Shown here: positions 1 to 5,429 of the stretch, in pieces
Position numbering within the stretch: the stretch's first letter is position 1
Layout: each line of letters begins with the position of its first letter
Assembly (NCBI GenBank): GCA_946480345.1
Contig: CAMLJR010000141.1
Span: 1 to 7,316 of the forward strand
Direction: 5' to 3'
Length of the DNA: 7,316 bases
Source: an uncultured Spongiibacteraceae bacterium
GTDB lineage: Bacteria > Pseudomonadota > Gammaproteobacteria > Pseudomonadales > CAMLJR01
Translations under genes and position numbers: made by a program
Notes under the pieces: model-generated
Databases searched by the model: none
What the model was told of the DNA's origin: nothing
The model's input: only the letters and a program-made list of their open reading frames with translations

Positions 1-68
1 GCCGCATGCTCGAAGAGGTGCGTCTGGGTCAGCGTTCGACGGTGTTCTGCAAGGGTTGTCAGCGCTGA
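1..68 (+). CDS. mutM: Formamidopyrimidine-DNA glycosylase, C-terminal end (partial)
   Basis: Only the last 21 codons are present, read from base 3 to the TGA at 66-68. The peptide ends VRLGQRSTVFCKGCQR. This matches the C-terminal half of the Fpg/MutM zinc finger, where the second cysteine pair (CxxC, here CKGC) follows a conserved GQR(S/G)T aromatic stretch and the protein stops just after CQ(R/K). MutM removes oxidised purines such as 8-oxoguanine from DNA and nicks the abasic site. The catalytic N-terminus and the first cysteine pair lie outside the window. A related zinc-finger glycosylase (Nei type) is possible, but the CxxCQR ending and the nearby coaD gene favour MutM. Confidence 0.8.
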   Translation, partial: RMLEEVRLGQRSTVFCKGCQR

Positions 69-133
69 CCGCACAAAGCACGCGCTCGATCACAAATTCG
101 CCGGTGAATTCGGCTATGCTTGCGACAGCCCGG

Positions 134-161
134 TTGACGTCATGCCGGCGTTAACTAGACT
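134..161 (+). promoter_or_regulatory. Candidate sigma-70 promoter for the small exported protein gene
   Basis: TTGACG at 134-139 matches five of six bases of the -35 consensus. It is followed after 16 bases by TAGACT at 156-161, which matches four of six bases of the -10 consensus. Transcription would start near 168 and leave an untranslated leader of about 70 bases before the ATG at 236. It lies in the 167-base gap between mutM and the exported protein gene. This is a consensus match only, and another -10 such as TAAACT at 165-170 is possible. Confidence 0.45.
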
Positions 162-177
162 TCGTAAACTATTTTCC

Positions 178-216
178 CAACAAGGCTTTTGTTGTCTGCT
201 GCCGCGTGGCGGCAGC
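178..216 (+). other. Two adjacent stem-loops in the leader of the exported protein gene
   Basis: CAACAA (178-183) pairs with TTGTTG (189-194) around a five-base loop. Immediately after it, GCTGCCGC (198-205) pairs perfectly with GCGGCAGC (209-216) around a three-base loop. The second, GC-rich hairpin ends six bases before the GGAG ribosome binding site at 223-226. Neither hairpin is followed by a T tract, so a simple terminator is unlikely. A role in mRNA stability or translation is inference. Confidence 0.45.
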
Positions 217-235
217 GCATACGGAGACACGCATC

Positions 236-562
236 ATGCGCGCAATCGCAAATACAACTTCACGACTGCTGACGGCGGTCGCTTTGTCCGTCACGTTGGT
301 GGCGCCTCAGATCAGCTTTGCGCAGCAGGTCGATGATGAGCCGTCGGCGCTGGCAATGACCGGCGATGCCATCATCGCGCGTCCGCTGGGCGTGGTGTTT
401 ACTGCGGTGGGAGCCGTGCTGTACGTGGTCACGCTGCCGTTCTCACTGGCGGGTGGCAACGCGAAAGAAGCGGGTAAGGAACTGGTGGTCGGCCCTGCCA
501 AAGCCACGTTCGTACGCTGCCTCGGCTGCACCCAATCCGGCTACAAGCACGACGTCGAATAA
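236..562 (+). CDS. Small exported protein of unknown function with C-terminal CxxC
   Basis: The protein has 108 residues and an apparent signal peptide: positive N-terminus MRAIANTTSR, hydrophobic core at about 11-26, and a likely signal peptidase I site SFA|QQ after residue 29. Residues 46-74 form a hydrophobic, glycine-rich segment (ARPLGVVFTAVGAVLYVV, then TLPFSLAGGN) that could associate with a membrane. The tail carries the motif RCLGCTQ with Cys95 and Cys98. I recognise it as a small conserved gammaproteobacterial family, sometimes labelled 'multidrug transporter' in databases. That label is not supported here because the protein is far too small. The start at 236 is chosen over the in-frame ATG at 206 because GGAG at 223-226 is correctly spaced and the signal peptide begins there. 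Function is unknown; the cysteine pair could bind metal or form a disulfide. Confidence 0.8.
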   Translation: MRAIANTTSRLLTAVALSVTLVAPQISFAQQVDDEPSALAMTGDAIIARPLGVVFTAVGAVLYVVTLPFSLAGGNAKEAGKELVVGPAKATFVRCLGCTQSGYKHDVE

Positions 563-573
563 ATCCCGCCTGA

Positions 574-596
574 GACTCCGCTCTGTGAGCGGAGTC
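574..596 (+). terminator. Hairpin, probable terminator after the exported protein gene
   Basis: GACTCCGCTC (574-583) and GAGCGGAGTC (587-596) form a perfect ten-base stem with a TGT loop, 11 bases after the stop codon. The following sequence is pyrimidine-rich (CTTCAATCTTTTCTTTCT) but the T tract is displaced from the stem, so termination may be imperfect. It lies between two convergent genes and could also act on transcripts from the ferredoxin side, although no T tract follows in that direction. Confidence 0.55.
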
Positions 597-662
597 GCTG
601 CTTCAATCTTTTCTTTCTAATCAATCCGTCGGCTAGCTTTTAATCCGTTGACCGGCGATCGA

Positions 663-935
<273 letters not shown>

Positions 936-938
936 TCA

Positions 939-1418
939 TTAAGCACCGAACTTGGCGCGCAAAGCCTGCACGACAACATCCGGAACGAATTTTTCGACTT
1001 GGCCTTTCATGCTCGCGATTTCGCGTACCAGCGTCGATGAAATGTACGCGGAGTGTTCCTTCGGCGTCAGAAAGATCGTGTCGAGTTCGGGGTGCATCGC
1101 CCGGTTCATGTTGGCGAGCTGCAATTCATATTCGAAATCGGCGATGGCGCGCACGCCGCGTAAAACAAAGCGCGCGTTGTGCTGGCGCGCGAAATCGACC
1201 AGCAGATTGTTGTAGCCGACGATGTCCAAATTCGGCACCCGCGCCAGCGCTTGCCGGCACAGTTCGATGCGCTCTTCCAGCGCGAACAGCGGCTGCTTTT
1301 TCTGACTGTAGGCAATCGCGACGATCACTCGATCGAACATCGCAGCGGCGCGCTCGACGAGGTCGATATGGCCGTTGGTAATGGGGTCGAACGTGCCGGG
1401 ATAAATGATGGTTTTCAT
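939..1418 (-). CDS. coaD: Phosphopantetheine adenylyltransferase
   Basis: CoaD transfers AMP from ATP to 4'-phosphopantetheine, the penultimate step of coenzyme A synthesis, in the cytoplasm. The length, 159 residues, is normal for the bacterial enzyme. The N-terminus MKTIIYPGTFDPITNGHIDL holds the nucleotidyltransferase TxGH signature (TNGH). Further conserved segments are LRGVRAIADFEYE (around residues 87-99) and the C-terminal ISSTLVREIA that contacts ATP. The gene lies 69 bases after rsmD and 21 bases before the ferredoxin gene on the same strand; rsmD-coaD adjacency is widespread in bacteria. No strong Shine-Dalgarno sequence precedes the ATG. No defect is seen. Confidence 0.97.
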   Translation of the reverse strand: MKTIIYPGTFDPITNGHIDLVERAAAMFDRVIVAIAYSQKKQPLFALEERIELCRQALARVPNLDIVGYNNLLVDFARQHNARFVLRGVRAIADFEYELQLANMNRAMHPELDTIFLTPKEHSAYISSTLVREIASMKGQVEKFVPDVVVQALRAKFGA

Positions 1419-1487
1419 CGCGATGCCGGGCCGATGGCGGGGGTGAGTGAGCCGCGAATACTAGCGGGTTGGTCCTGCGTCAGCAAA

Positions 1488-2090
1488 TCAGGCCGTGCTG
1501 CGCCGAAACAGCCGATAAGCGACTTGGCCGGCTTTCTTGTCGCGATGCACTGACCAGTTCGATGGCAGAGTGGGTAGCGCTTCGTCGGCGCCGGCTTCGA
1601 GATAAATCAGCGCATCGGGCGCGAGCCAGTGCTCGCTTTCGAGCAGCCCACAGCACTCGCCCAGCAGATTCTGCCGGAACGGCGGATCGAGAAACACAAT
1701 GTTGAATGGCGCCGATTGCGCGGGATTCGCGCGCAGCCATTGCGCGGCGTTGGCTGCGCTGGCGTTTGCATCGCCACATGACAGTAGCGCCAGATGCTGT
1801 TGAATGCGTTGAGTCGCAGCACTCGCGCTATCGACAAACTGGCAGTAGCCGGCGCCGCGCGACAACGCTTCGAGCCCGAGCGCGCCGCTGCCCGCGAACA
1901 GATCGAGACAGCGCGCGCCGGCGATTTCCGGCGCCAGCCAATTGAACAGCGTTTCGCGCACGCGGTCGGGGCTCGGTCGCAAACCGGGCAGCGGTGGAAA
2001 ACGCAATTTACGCCCGCGCCATTGGCCGCCGATGATGCGTAATTCGCCGTCTTGTGCAGTGGTTTTGGTCGATGATTTCGGCGCTTTCAC
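1488..2090 (-). CDS. rsmD: 16S rRNA (guanine966-N2)-methyltransferase
   Basis: RsmD uses S-adenosylmethionine to methylate G966 of 16S rRNA in the assembled small subunit. Visible motifs are RIIGGQWRGRKL and RPSPDRVRETLFNWLAP near the N-terminus, the cofactor-binding LDLFAGSGALGLEALSRGA, the catalytic DPPF (in FLDPPF), and a C-terminal KKAGQVAYRLFRR close to the E. coli protein. I propose the GTG at 2090, giving 200 residues (E. coli has 198). The open frame continues upstream to an ATG at 2219, but that extension shows no family resemblance and would leave almost no room for the divergent ftsY promoter. No good Shine-Dalgarno sequence precedes any candidate; TTG at 2123 is another option. 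The 5' boundary is therefore uncertain, while the identity is firm. Confidence 0.92.
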   Translation of the reverse strand: MKAPKSSTKTTAQDGELRIIGGQWRGRKLRFPPLPGLRPSPDRVRETLFNWLAPEIAGARCLDLFAGSGALGLEALSRGAGYCQFVDSASAATQRIQQHLALLSCGDANASAANAAQWLRANPAQSAPFNIVFLDPPFRQNLLGECCGLLESEHWLAPDALIYLEAGADEALPTLPSNWSVHRDKKAGQVAYRLFRRSTA

Positions 2091-2239
2091 AGGGCTTGAT
2101 TCGGTAATTTCTGTGTTTAGCAAAACGCGGGGGCGGGATGGTAGGATACGCGCTCGCCGTGGGCCGCTGCTTATCTGGATTTCATGATCTGGGATACCAG
2201 TCGGGCCGCACTGTAGCATGGTTTTTTATTTGGGCTCCG
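2091..2239. promoter_or_regulatory. Divergent intergenic region between rsmD and ftsY
   Basis: These 149 bases separate the proposed divergent start codons and should hold promoters for both the rsmD-coaD-fdx cluster and the ftsYEX operon. The only -10-like elements I see are TAGGAT (2142-2147) on the plus strand and the overlapping TATCCT on the minus strand. Neither has a convincing -35 partner. No strong inverted repeat or known operator is apparent. Confidence 0.3.
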
Positions 2240-3613
2240 ATGAAGTTTCTCGATCGCTTCCGTAAGAAAAAGGACAACGCCGACGCTTCAACGCCGGACG
2301 ATTTATCCTCACCCCCCGATTTATTTTCATCGCCCGATTTATCTTCACCATCAGAAGCGCCGCAGCCGTCGATCGAACCGAAATCGGTATCCATAGAGCC
2401 TCATTCAGTTTCGAACAAGGTTGAACCTGTTTCCGGCGAGCTTGGGGCGGTTGCAAACGAGCCGCGGCCCGCTTCAAGTGAGGTTGGGCTTGTTTCGAAC
2501 GAAGCGGGGCTCGTTTCAAATAAGGCTCAGCCGGTCGCGAATGAGGCTGAGCCTGTTTCCAGCAAAACTAATCCCGCTTCGAGCGAGACTGGCCCGGCTT
2601 CGCCGCAGCCTAACTCTGTTTCGCAAGAGTCCCTCCTTGTTTCGCAAGAGCCAAAAGGTAAAAAAGAAAGCTTTTTCAGCCGACTGAAAACCGGCTTGCG
2701 CCGCACCAGCAGCAATTTTTCCGAGGGCATGGGCAACCTGTTCCTCGGCAAGAAAGCCATCGACGATGCGCTGTTCGAAGAATTGGAAACGCAATTGCTA
2801 TTGGCCGATGTCGGCATCGACGCGACGCAATCGATCATCGGTAATCTCACCAAGCGCGTATCGCGCAAAGAACTCGCCGATGCGAATGCGTTGTATCAGG
2901 CATTGCAGCAGGAGCTGAAAGCACTGATCGAGCCCTGTAGCGCGCCGCTTGTCATCGATGGTTCGCGCAAGCCGTATGTGATTCTGATGGTCGGCGTGAA
3001 CGGCGTCGGCAAGACCACCACCATCGGCAAACTCGCGAAGCGTTTTCAGAATGAAGGTAAGTCGGTAATGCTCGCTGCGGGCGATACGTTTCGTGCGGCA
3101 GCCGTCGAGCAATTGCAGGTGTGGGGCGAGCGCAACAATGTGCCGGTCATCGCCCAGCATAGCGGCGCGGATTCGGCGTCGGTATTGTTCGATGCATTGC
3201 AGGCGGCGCAGGCGCGCGGCACCGATGTGTTGATCGCCGACACTGCCGGTCGGTTGCACAACAAAGACAACCTGATGGAAGAGCTGAAGAAGATTTTGCG
3301 CGTAATGCGCAAACTCGACGCCAGCGCGCCGCATGAAGTGCTGCTCGCACTCGATGCCGGTACTGGTCAGAACGCATTGGCGCAGGCGAAGACCTTCCAA
3401 GAGGCGGTTGGCGTCAGCGGCATCGCGCTGACTAAACTCGACGGCACCGCGAAGGGCGGCATCATCTTCGCGATCGGCCAACAATGTCGACTGCCGATCC
3501 GGTTCATCGGTGTCGGCGAACAGATCGACGATTTACGTCCGTTCGACGCCGACGAATTTATTCGCGCGCTGTTCCAGCCGGACGCTTCCCTTGCTCAGAG
3601 AAACGCGCAGTGA
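2240..3613 (+). CDS. ftsY: Signal recognition particle receptor FtsY
   Basis: FtsY is the membrane-associated SRP GTPase that docks ribosome-SRP complexes at the SecYEG translocon. From ATG 2240 (MKFLDRFRKKK, a basic amphipathic membrane-targeting start) it has 457 residues. Residues about 20-134 are a low-complexity A domain made of tandem repeats (see repeat entries). The NG domain begins near residue 155. GTPase motifs are GVNGVGKTTT (252-261), DTFRAAA (282-288), DTAGR (334-338), TKLD (398-401) and the closing GVGEQIDDLRPF (about 424-435). The NG part is very close to E. coli FtsY. The frame is open from 2138, but the 34 extra residues look non-coding and overlap the divergent promoter region. 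The ribosome binding site is weak. The stop overlaps the ftsE GTG. Confidence 0.96.
   Translation: MKFLDRFRKKKDNADASTPDDLSSPPDLFSSPDLSSPSEAPQPSIEPKSVSIEPHSVSNKVEPVSGELGAVANEPRPASSEVGLVSNEAGLVSNKAQPVANEAEPVSSKTNPASSETGPASPQPNSVSQESLLVSQEPKGKKESFFSRLKTGLRRTSSNFSEGMGNLFLGKKAIDDALFEELETQLLLADVGIDATQSIIGNLTKRVSRKELADANALYQALQQELKALIEPCSAPLVIDGSRKPYVILMVGVNGVGKTTTIGKLAKRFQNEGKSVMLAAGDTFRAAAVEQLQVWGERNNVPVIAQHSGADSASVLFDALQAAQARGTDVLIADTAGRLHNKDNLMEELKKILRVMRKLDASAPHEVLLALDAGTGQNALAQAKTFQEAVGVSGIALTKLDGTAKGGIIFAIGQQCRLPIRFIGVGEQIDDLRPFDADEFIRALFQPDASLAQRNAQ
2299..2352 (+). repeat. Three 18-base tandem repeats inside ftsY
   Basis: Three direct units lie end to end: CGATTTATCCTCACCCCC (2299-2316), CGATTTATTTTCATCGCC (2317-2334) and CGATTTATCTTCACCATC (2335-2352). 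Each starts CGATTTAT. They keep the reading frame and encode three six-residue units of the form D-L-(S/F)-S-(S/P)-P in the A domain of FtsY. The high identity between units suggests recent slippage or unequal exchange. Confidence 0.85.
2369..2641 (+). repeat. Thirteen degenerate 21-base tandem repeats inside ftsY
   Basis: The array spans exactly 273 bases and encodes thirteen seven-residue units, residues 44-134 of FtsY counted from ATG 2240. A partial fourteenth unit (SQEP) follows. The consensus is roughly S-N-E-A-x-P-V; examples are SNEAGLV, SNKAQPV, ANEAEPV and SSETGPA. Position 1 is Ser or Ala and position 7 is Val or Ala throughout. Similarity is also visible in the DNA, for example GAGGCTGAGCCTGTTTC against AAGGCTCAGCCGGTCGC, so this is a coding minisatellite and not just biased composition. 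Confidence 0.85.
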
Positions 3614-4305
3614 TCGAATTCGAACACGTCTCCAAACGCTACACCGGCGGCTTTGAAGCGCTGAAAGATGTCAGCTTTCAGATTCCGCGCGGCGAGATGC
3701 TGTTTTTGACCGGCCGCAGCGGCGCCGGTAAAAGCACGCTGCTGAAATTGATTATGTTGATGGAAAAGCCATCGAGCGGACGCATCGTCGTTAACGGTCA
3801 TCAGTTCAATAAAATGTCGCCGCGCAAGATTCCGTTTCTGCGTCGCGAAATCGGTGTTGTCTTCCAGAACCACCAGCTGCTGACCGACCGCACCGTCTAC
3901 GACAATGTCGCGCTGCCGCTGATGATCCTCGGCTATCAGCCCAACGAAATCGGCCGCCGGGTGCGCGCTGCGCTCGATAAAGTCGGTTTGCTCAGCAAGG
4001 AACGAGCGAATCCGCAGACGTTGTCCGGCGGCGAGCAGCAGCGTGTCGGTATCGCGCGCGCGGTCGTGCACAAGCCGCCGATTCTGCTCGCCGACGAACC
4101 GACCGGTAATCTTGACCCCGAGCTGTCGCGCGATGTGATGCGGCTGTTCGAGCAATTCAATCAGGTCGGCGTGACCGTGCTGATCGCGACGCACGATCTC
4201 GGCCTGATCGCGCGCATGCCGCATCGGCTGCTGACATTGCGCGACGGCAATCTGGTGCGCGGTGTCGGTGGTAATGAGTCGATTGAGGAGCCGGCGTATG
4301 TCTGA
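3610..4305 (+). CDS. ftsE: Cell division ATP-binding protein FtsE
   Basis: FtsE is the cytoplasmic ATPase of the FtsEX complex, an ABC-type machine at the septum that uses ATP hydrolysis to switch on periplasmic cell wall hydrolases (through EnvC in E. coli). The proposed GTG start at 3610 forms a four-base GTGA overlap with the ftsY stop and yields 231 residues (MIEFEHVSKRYTGG...). Motifs in order: Walker A GRSGAGKST (35-43), Q-loop VFQN (Gln86), ABC signature LSGGEQQ (138-144), Walker B ILLADEP (158-164) and the H-loop THD (His195). The frame is open from 3484, but upstream residues are out-of-frame ftsY sequence. The protein is a few residues longer than E. coli FtsE at its C-terminus. Confidence 0.96.
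   Translation: MIEFEHVSKRYTGGFEALKDVSFQIPRGEMLFLTGRSGAGKSTLLKLIMLMEKPSSGRIVVNGHQFNKMSPRKIPFLRREIGVVFQNHQLLTDRTVYDNVALPLMILGYQPNEIGRRVRAALDKVGLLSKERANPQTLSGGEQQRVGIARAVVHKPPILLADEPTGNLDPELSRDVMRLFEQFNQVGVTVLIATHDLGLIARMPHRLLTLRDGNLVRGVGGNESIEEPAYV
4285..4290 (+). promoter_or_regulatory. Ribosome binding site of ftsX
   Basis: GAGGAG lies within the last codons of ftsE, seven bases before the ATG at 4298. It selects that start over the in-frame ATGs at 4262 and 4274 and indicates translational coupling of ftsX to ftsE. Confidence 0.75.
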
Positions 4306-5284
4306 CGGATTGAGAGCCGACGTGCGCAAATCGGCAGCGAGTCCGCGCCGTATCAACCGCCGCGATCGTTTTGCCGCGTACGGACTGCATCATCGGCAAG
4401 TGGCCCGCGACAGTCTGCTGCGGTTATTGCGCAATCCATTCGGCAGCCTCGCCACCTGGCTGGTGATCGGTATCGCGCTGGCATTGCCCGGCGCGCTGTA
4501 TCTCGGGCTGGACACGCTATCGCAACTCGGTGGACGTTGGGACGCGGCGCCGCAAATCTCGCTATTTCTTCACAACAACGTAGACGAAGCCGGCGGTCAG
4601 GCGCTGCAGCAGAAGCTGAGCCGGCGCGGCGATGTGGCAAATGCGGCTTACATTTCGCCGGAGCAGGCGTTGGCCGAATTCCGCAGTTTGTCGGGCTTCG
4701 GCGAAGTGGTCGATCAGCTCGACAGCAATCCACTGCCGGCGGTGATTTCGGTGCGCCCATTGGTTGTACAGAGCGGCGCCGATGCGATTCGCAAACTCTA
4801 CGACGACGTAAAAGCGATGCCCGAAGTCGAGCGCGCTGTGCTCGATATGGAATGGGTCCAGCGTCTCTATGCCTTGCTGGAAATCGGGCGCCTGATCGCT
4901 GCGGCGCTGGCGACGTTACTCGGGCTCGGCGTCATCCTGGTGATGGGCAATACGATTCGACTTGCCATCGAAAGCCGGCGCGACGAGATTCTGGTCGTCA
5001 AACTGGTGGGGGCCACCAACGCCTTCGTGCGGCGGCCGTTTTTGTACAGCGGCGCGTGGTTTGGTCTCGGTGGCGGAATCGTCGCCAGCCTGATTCTCGT
5101 CGTTTGTCTGCACTTGTTAGGCGAGCCGGTGGCTCAGCTGGCTTCGTTGTATCACAGCGACTTCATATTGCCGAGCCTCGGTATCGGCCGAATTGGGGCG
5201 CTCTTGCTGGCGGGCGCGCTGCTCGGCTGGCTCGGTGCGTGGCTGGCGGTCGGCCGGCATTTGAGTGCGATCGAGCCGCACTAA
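4298..5284 (+). CDS. ftsX: Cell division protein FtsX
   Basis: FtsX is the inner membrane partner of FtsE and transmits ATPase-driven movement to periplasmic regulators of cell wall hydrolysis. The 328-residue product has a basic cytoplasmic N-terminus (about 1-49), a first membrane segment (about 50-71, [20 protein letters not shown]), a periplasmic domain of some 115 residues, and three more segments at about 193-218, 251-274 and 295-319. This four-segment layout is the standard FtsX/MacB-type fold. The conserved stretch [25 protein letters not shown] (written here as IESRRDEI...VKLVGAT...RRPF), following TM2, is typical of the family and is probably the FtsE-contacting loop. The ATG at 4298 overlaps the ftsE stop by eight bases and has a strong GAGGAG site. 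Confidence 0.96.
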   Translation: MSDGLRADVRKSAASPRRINRRDRFAAYGLHHRQVARDSLLRLLRNPFGSLATWLVIGIALALPGALYLGLDTLSQLGGRWDAAPQISLFLHNNVDEAGGQALQQKLSRRGDVANAAYISPEQALAEFRSLSGFGEVVDQLDSNPLPAVISVRPLVVQSGADAIRKLYDDVKAMPEVERAVLDMEWVQRLYALLEIGRLIAAALATLLGLGVILVMGNTIRLAIESRRDEILVVKLVGATNAFVRRPFLYSGAWFGLGGGIVASLILVVCLHLLGEPVAQLASLYHSDFILPSLGIGRIGALLLAGALLGWLGAWLAVGRHLSAIEPH

Positions 5285-5319
5285 TCCGGGCCCTGGTGGT
5301 CACTCAAAAGGACTTAATC

Positions 5320-5346
5320 GAAACTTTTTCGCTATTAGCACTCTAA
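5320..5346 (+). promoter_or_regulatory. Candidate sigma-E-type promoter of rpoH
   Basis: GAAACTT at 5320-5326 matches six of seven bases of the sigma-E -35 element GGAACTT. After 15 bases comes TCTAA at 5342-5346, a sigma-E -10 element. In E. coli, sigma-E drives rpoH from its P3 promoter with GAACTT, 16 bases and TCTGA, so this arrangement has a precedent. Transcription would start around 5352, inside the CIRCE element. A sigma-70 alternative is TTAGCA (5335-5340), 18 bases, then an extended -10 TGCTAAACT. Both are motif matches only. Confidence 0.4.
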
Positions 5347-5361
5347 AACCGCGAGTGCTAA
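5335..5361 (+). promoter_or_regulatory. CIRCE operator (HrcA binding site) upstream of rpoH
   Basis: The sequence is TTAGCACTC (5335-5343), nine bases TAAAACCGC (5344-5352), then GAGTGCTAA (5353-5361). This matches every base of the CIRCE consensus TTAGCACTC-N9-GAGTGCTAA, the operator of the HrcA repressor, whose folding depends on GroEL. CIRCE normally controls groESL and dnaK operons. Here it sits 68 bases before the rpoH start and overlaps the candidate promoter, so bound HrcA should block transcription of the heat shock sigma factor gene. No hrcA gene lies in the window. Confidence 0.93.
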
Positions 5362-5370
5362 ACTGCGCTC

Positions 5371-5399
5371 CCGATCGCCCGGCAGCAGAGGCAGATCGG
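5371..5399 (+). other. Possible hairpin in the rpoH mRNA leader
   Basis: CCGATC (5371-5376) pairs with GATCGG (5394-5399), and inside it GCC (5377-5379) pairs with GGC (5390-5392). One A is bulged and the loop is ten bases. The structure lies between CIRCE and the Shine-Dalgarno sequence, in the predicted transcript. It is not followed by a T tract, so it is not an evident attenuator. Its role is unknown. Confidence 0.4.
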
Positions 5400-5417
5400 C
5401 AAGGCGTAGTTAGCGTA

Positions 5418-5423
5418 AGGAGG
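5418..5423 (+). promoter_or_regulatory. Ribosome binding site of rpoH
   Basis: AGGAGG is a perfect Shine-Dalgarno core. Two ATG codons follow in tandem at 5427 and 5430. The spacing is three bases to the first and six to the second, so the second is the better start. The strength of this site fits a highly inducible gene. Confidence 0.8.
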
Positions 5424-5429
5424 GCAATG

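Noticed and set aside
142..336. Open frame of 64 codons starting in the leader of the exported protein gene
   Set aside because: It overlaps the promoter, the hairpins and the signal peptide coding region in another frame, and its product resembles nothing.
2299..2641. CRISPR-like array
   Set aside because: The repeats are contiguous, degenerate, lack unique spacers and are in frame with ftsY.
2226..2868. Repetitive peptides in several frames on the minus strand opposite the ftsY repeats
   Set aside because: Repeat units of 18 and 21 bases are multiples of three, so every frame through the array tends to stay open and repetitive. No start signals or family matches support them.
2798..3484. 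Long minus-strand open frame (228 codons) opposite ftsY
   Set aside because: It lies wholly antisense to the conserved FtsY NG domain, has no recognisable family features and follows from the codon bias of the sense gene.
3595..4356. Minus-strand open frame of 253 codons opposite ftsE
   Set aside because: It is antisense to every ABC motif of ftsE and its translation resembles no known protein; it is a shadow frame.
4537..5346. Plus-strand open frame of 269 codons overlapping ftsX in another frame
   Set aside because: It is arginine-rich and without family features, while the ftsX frame shows clear homology and membrane segments.
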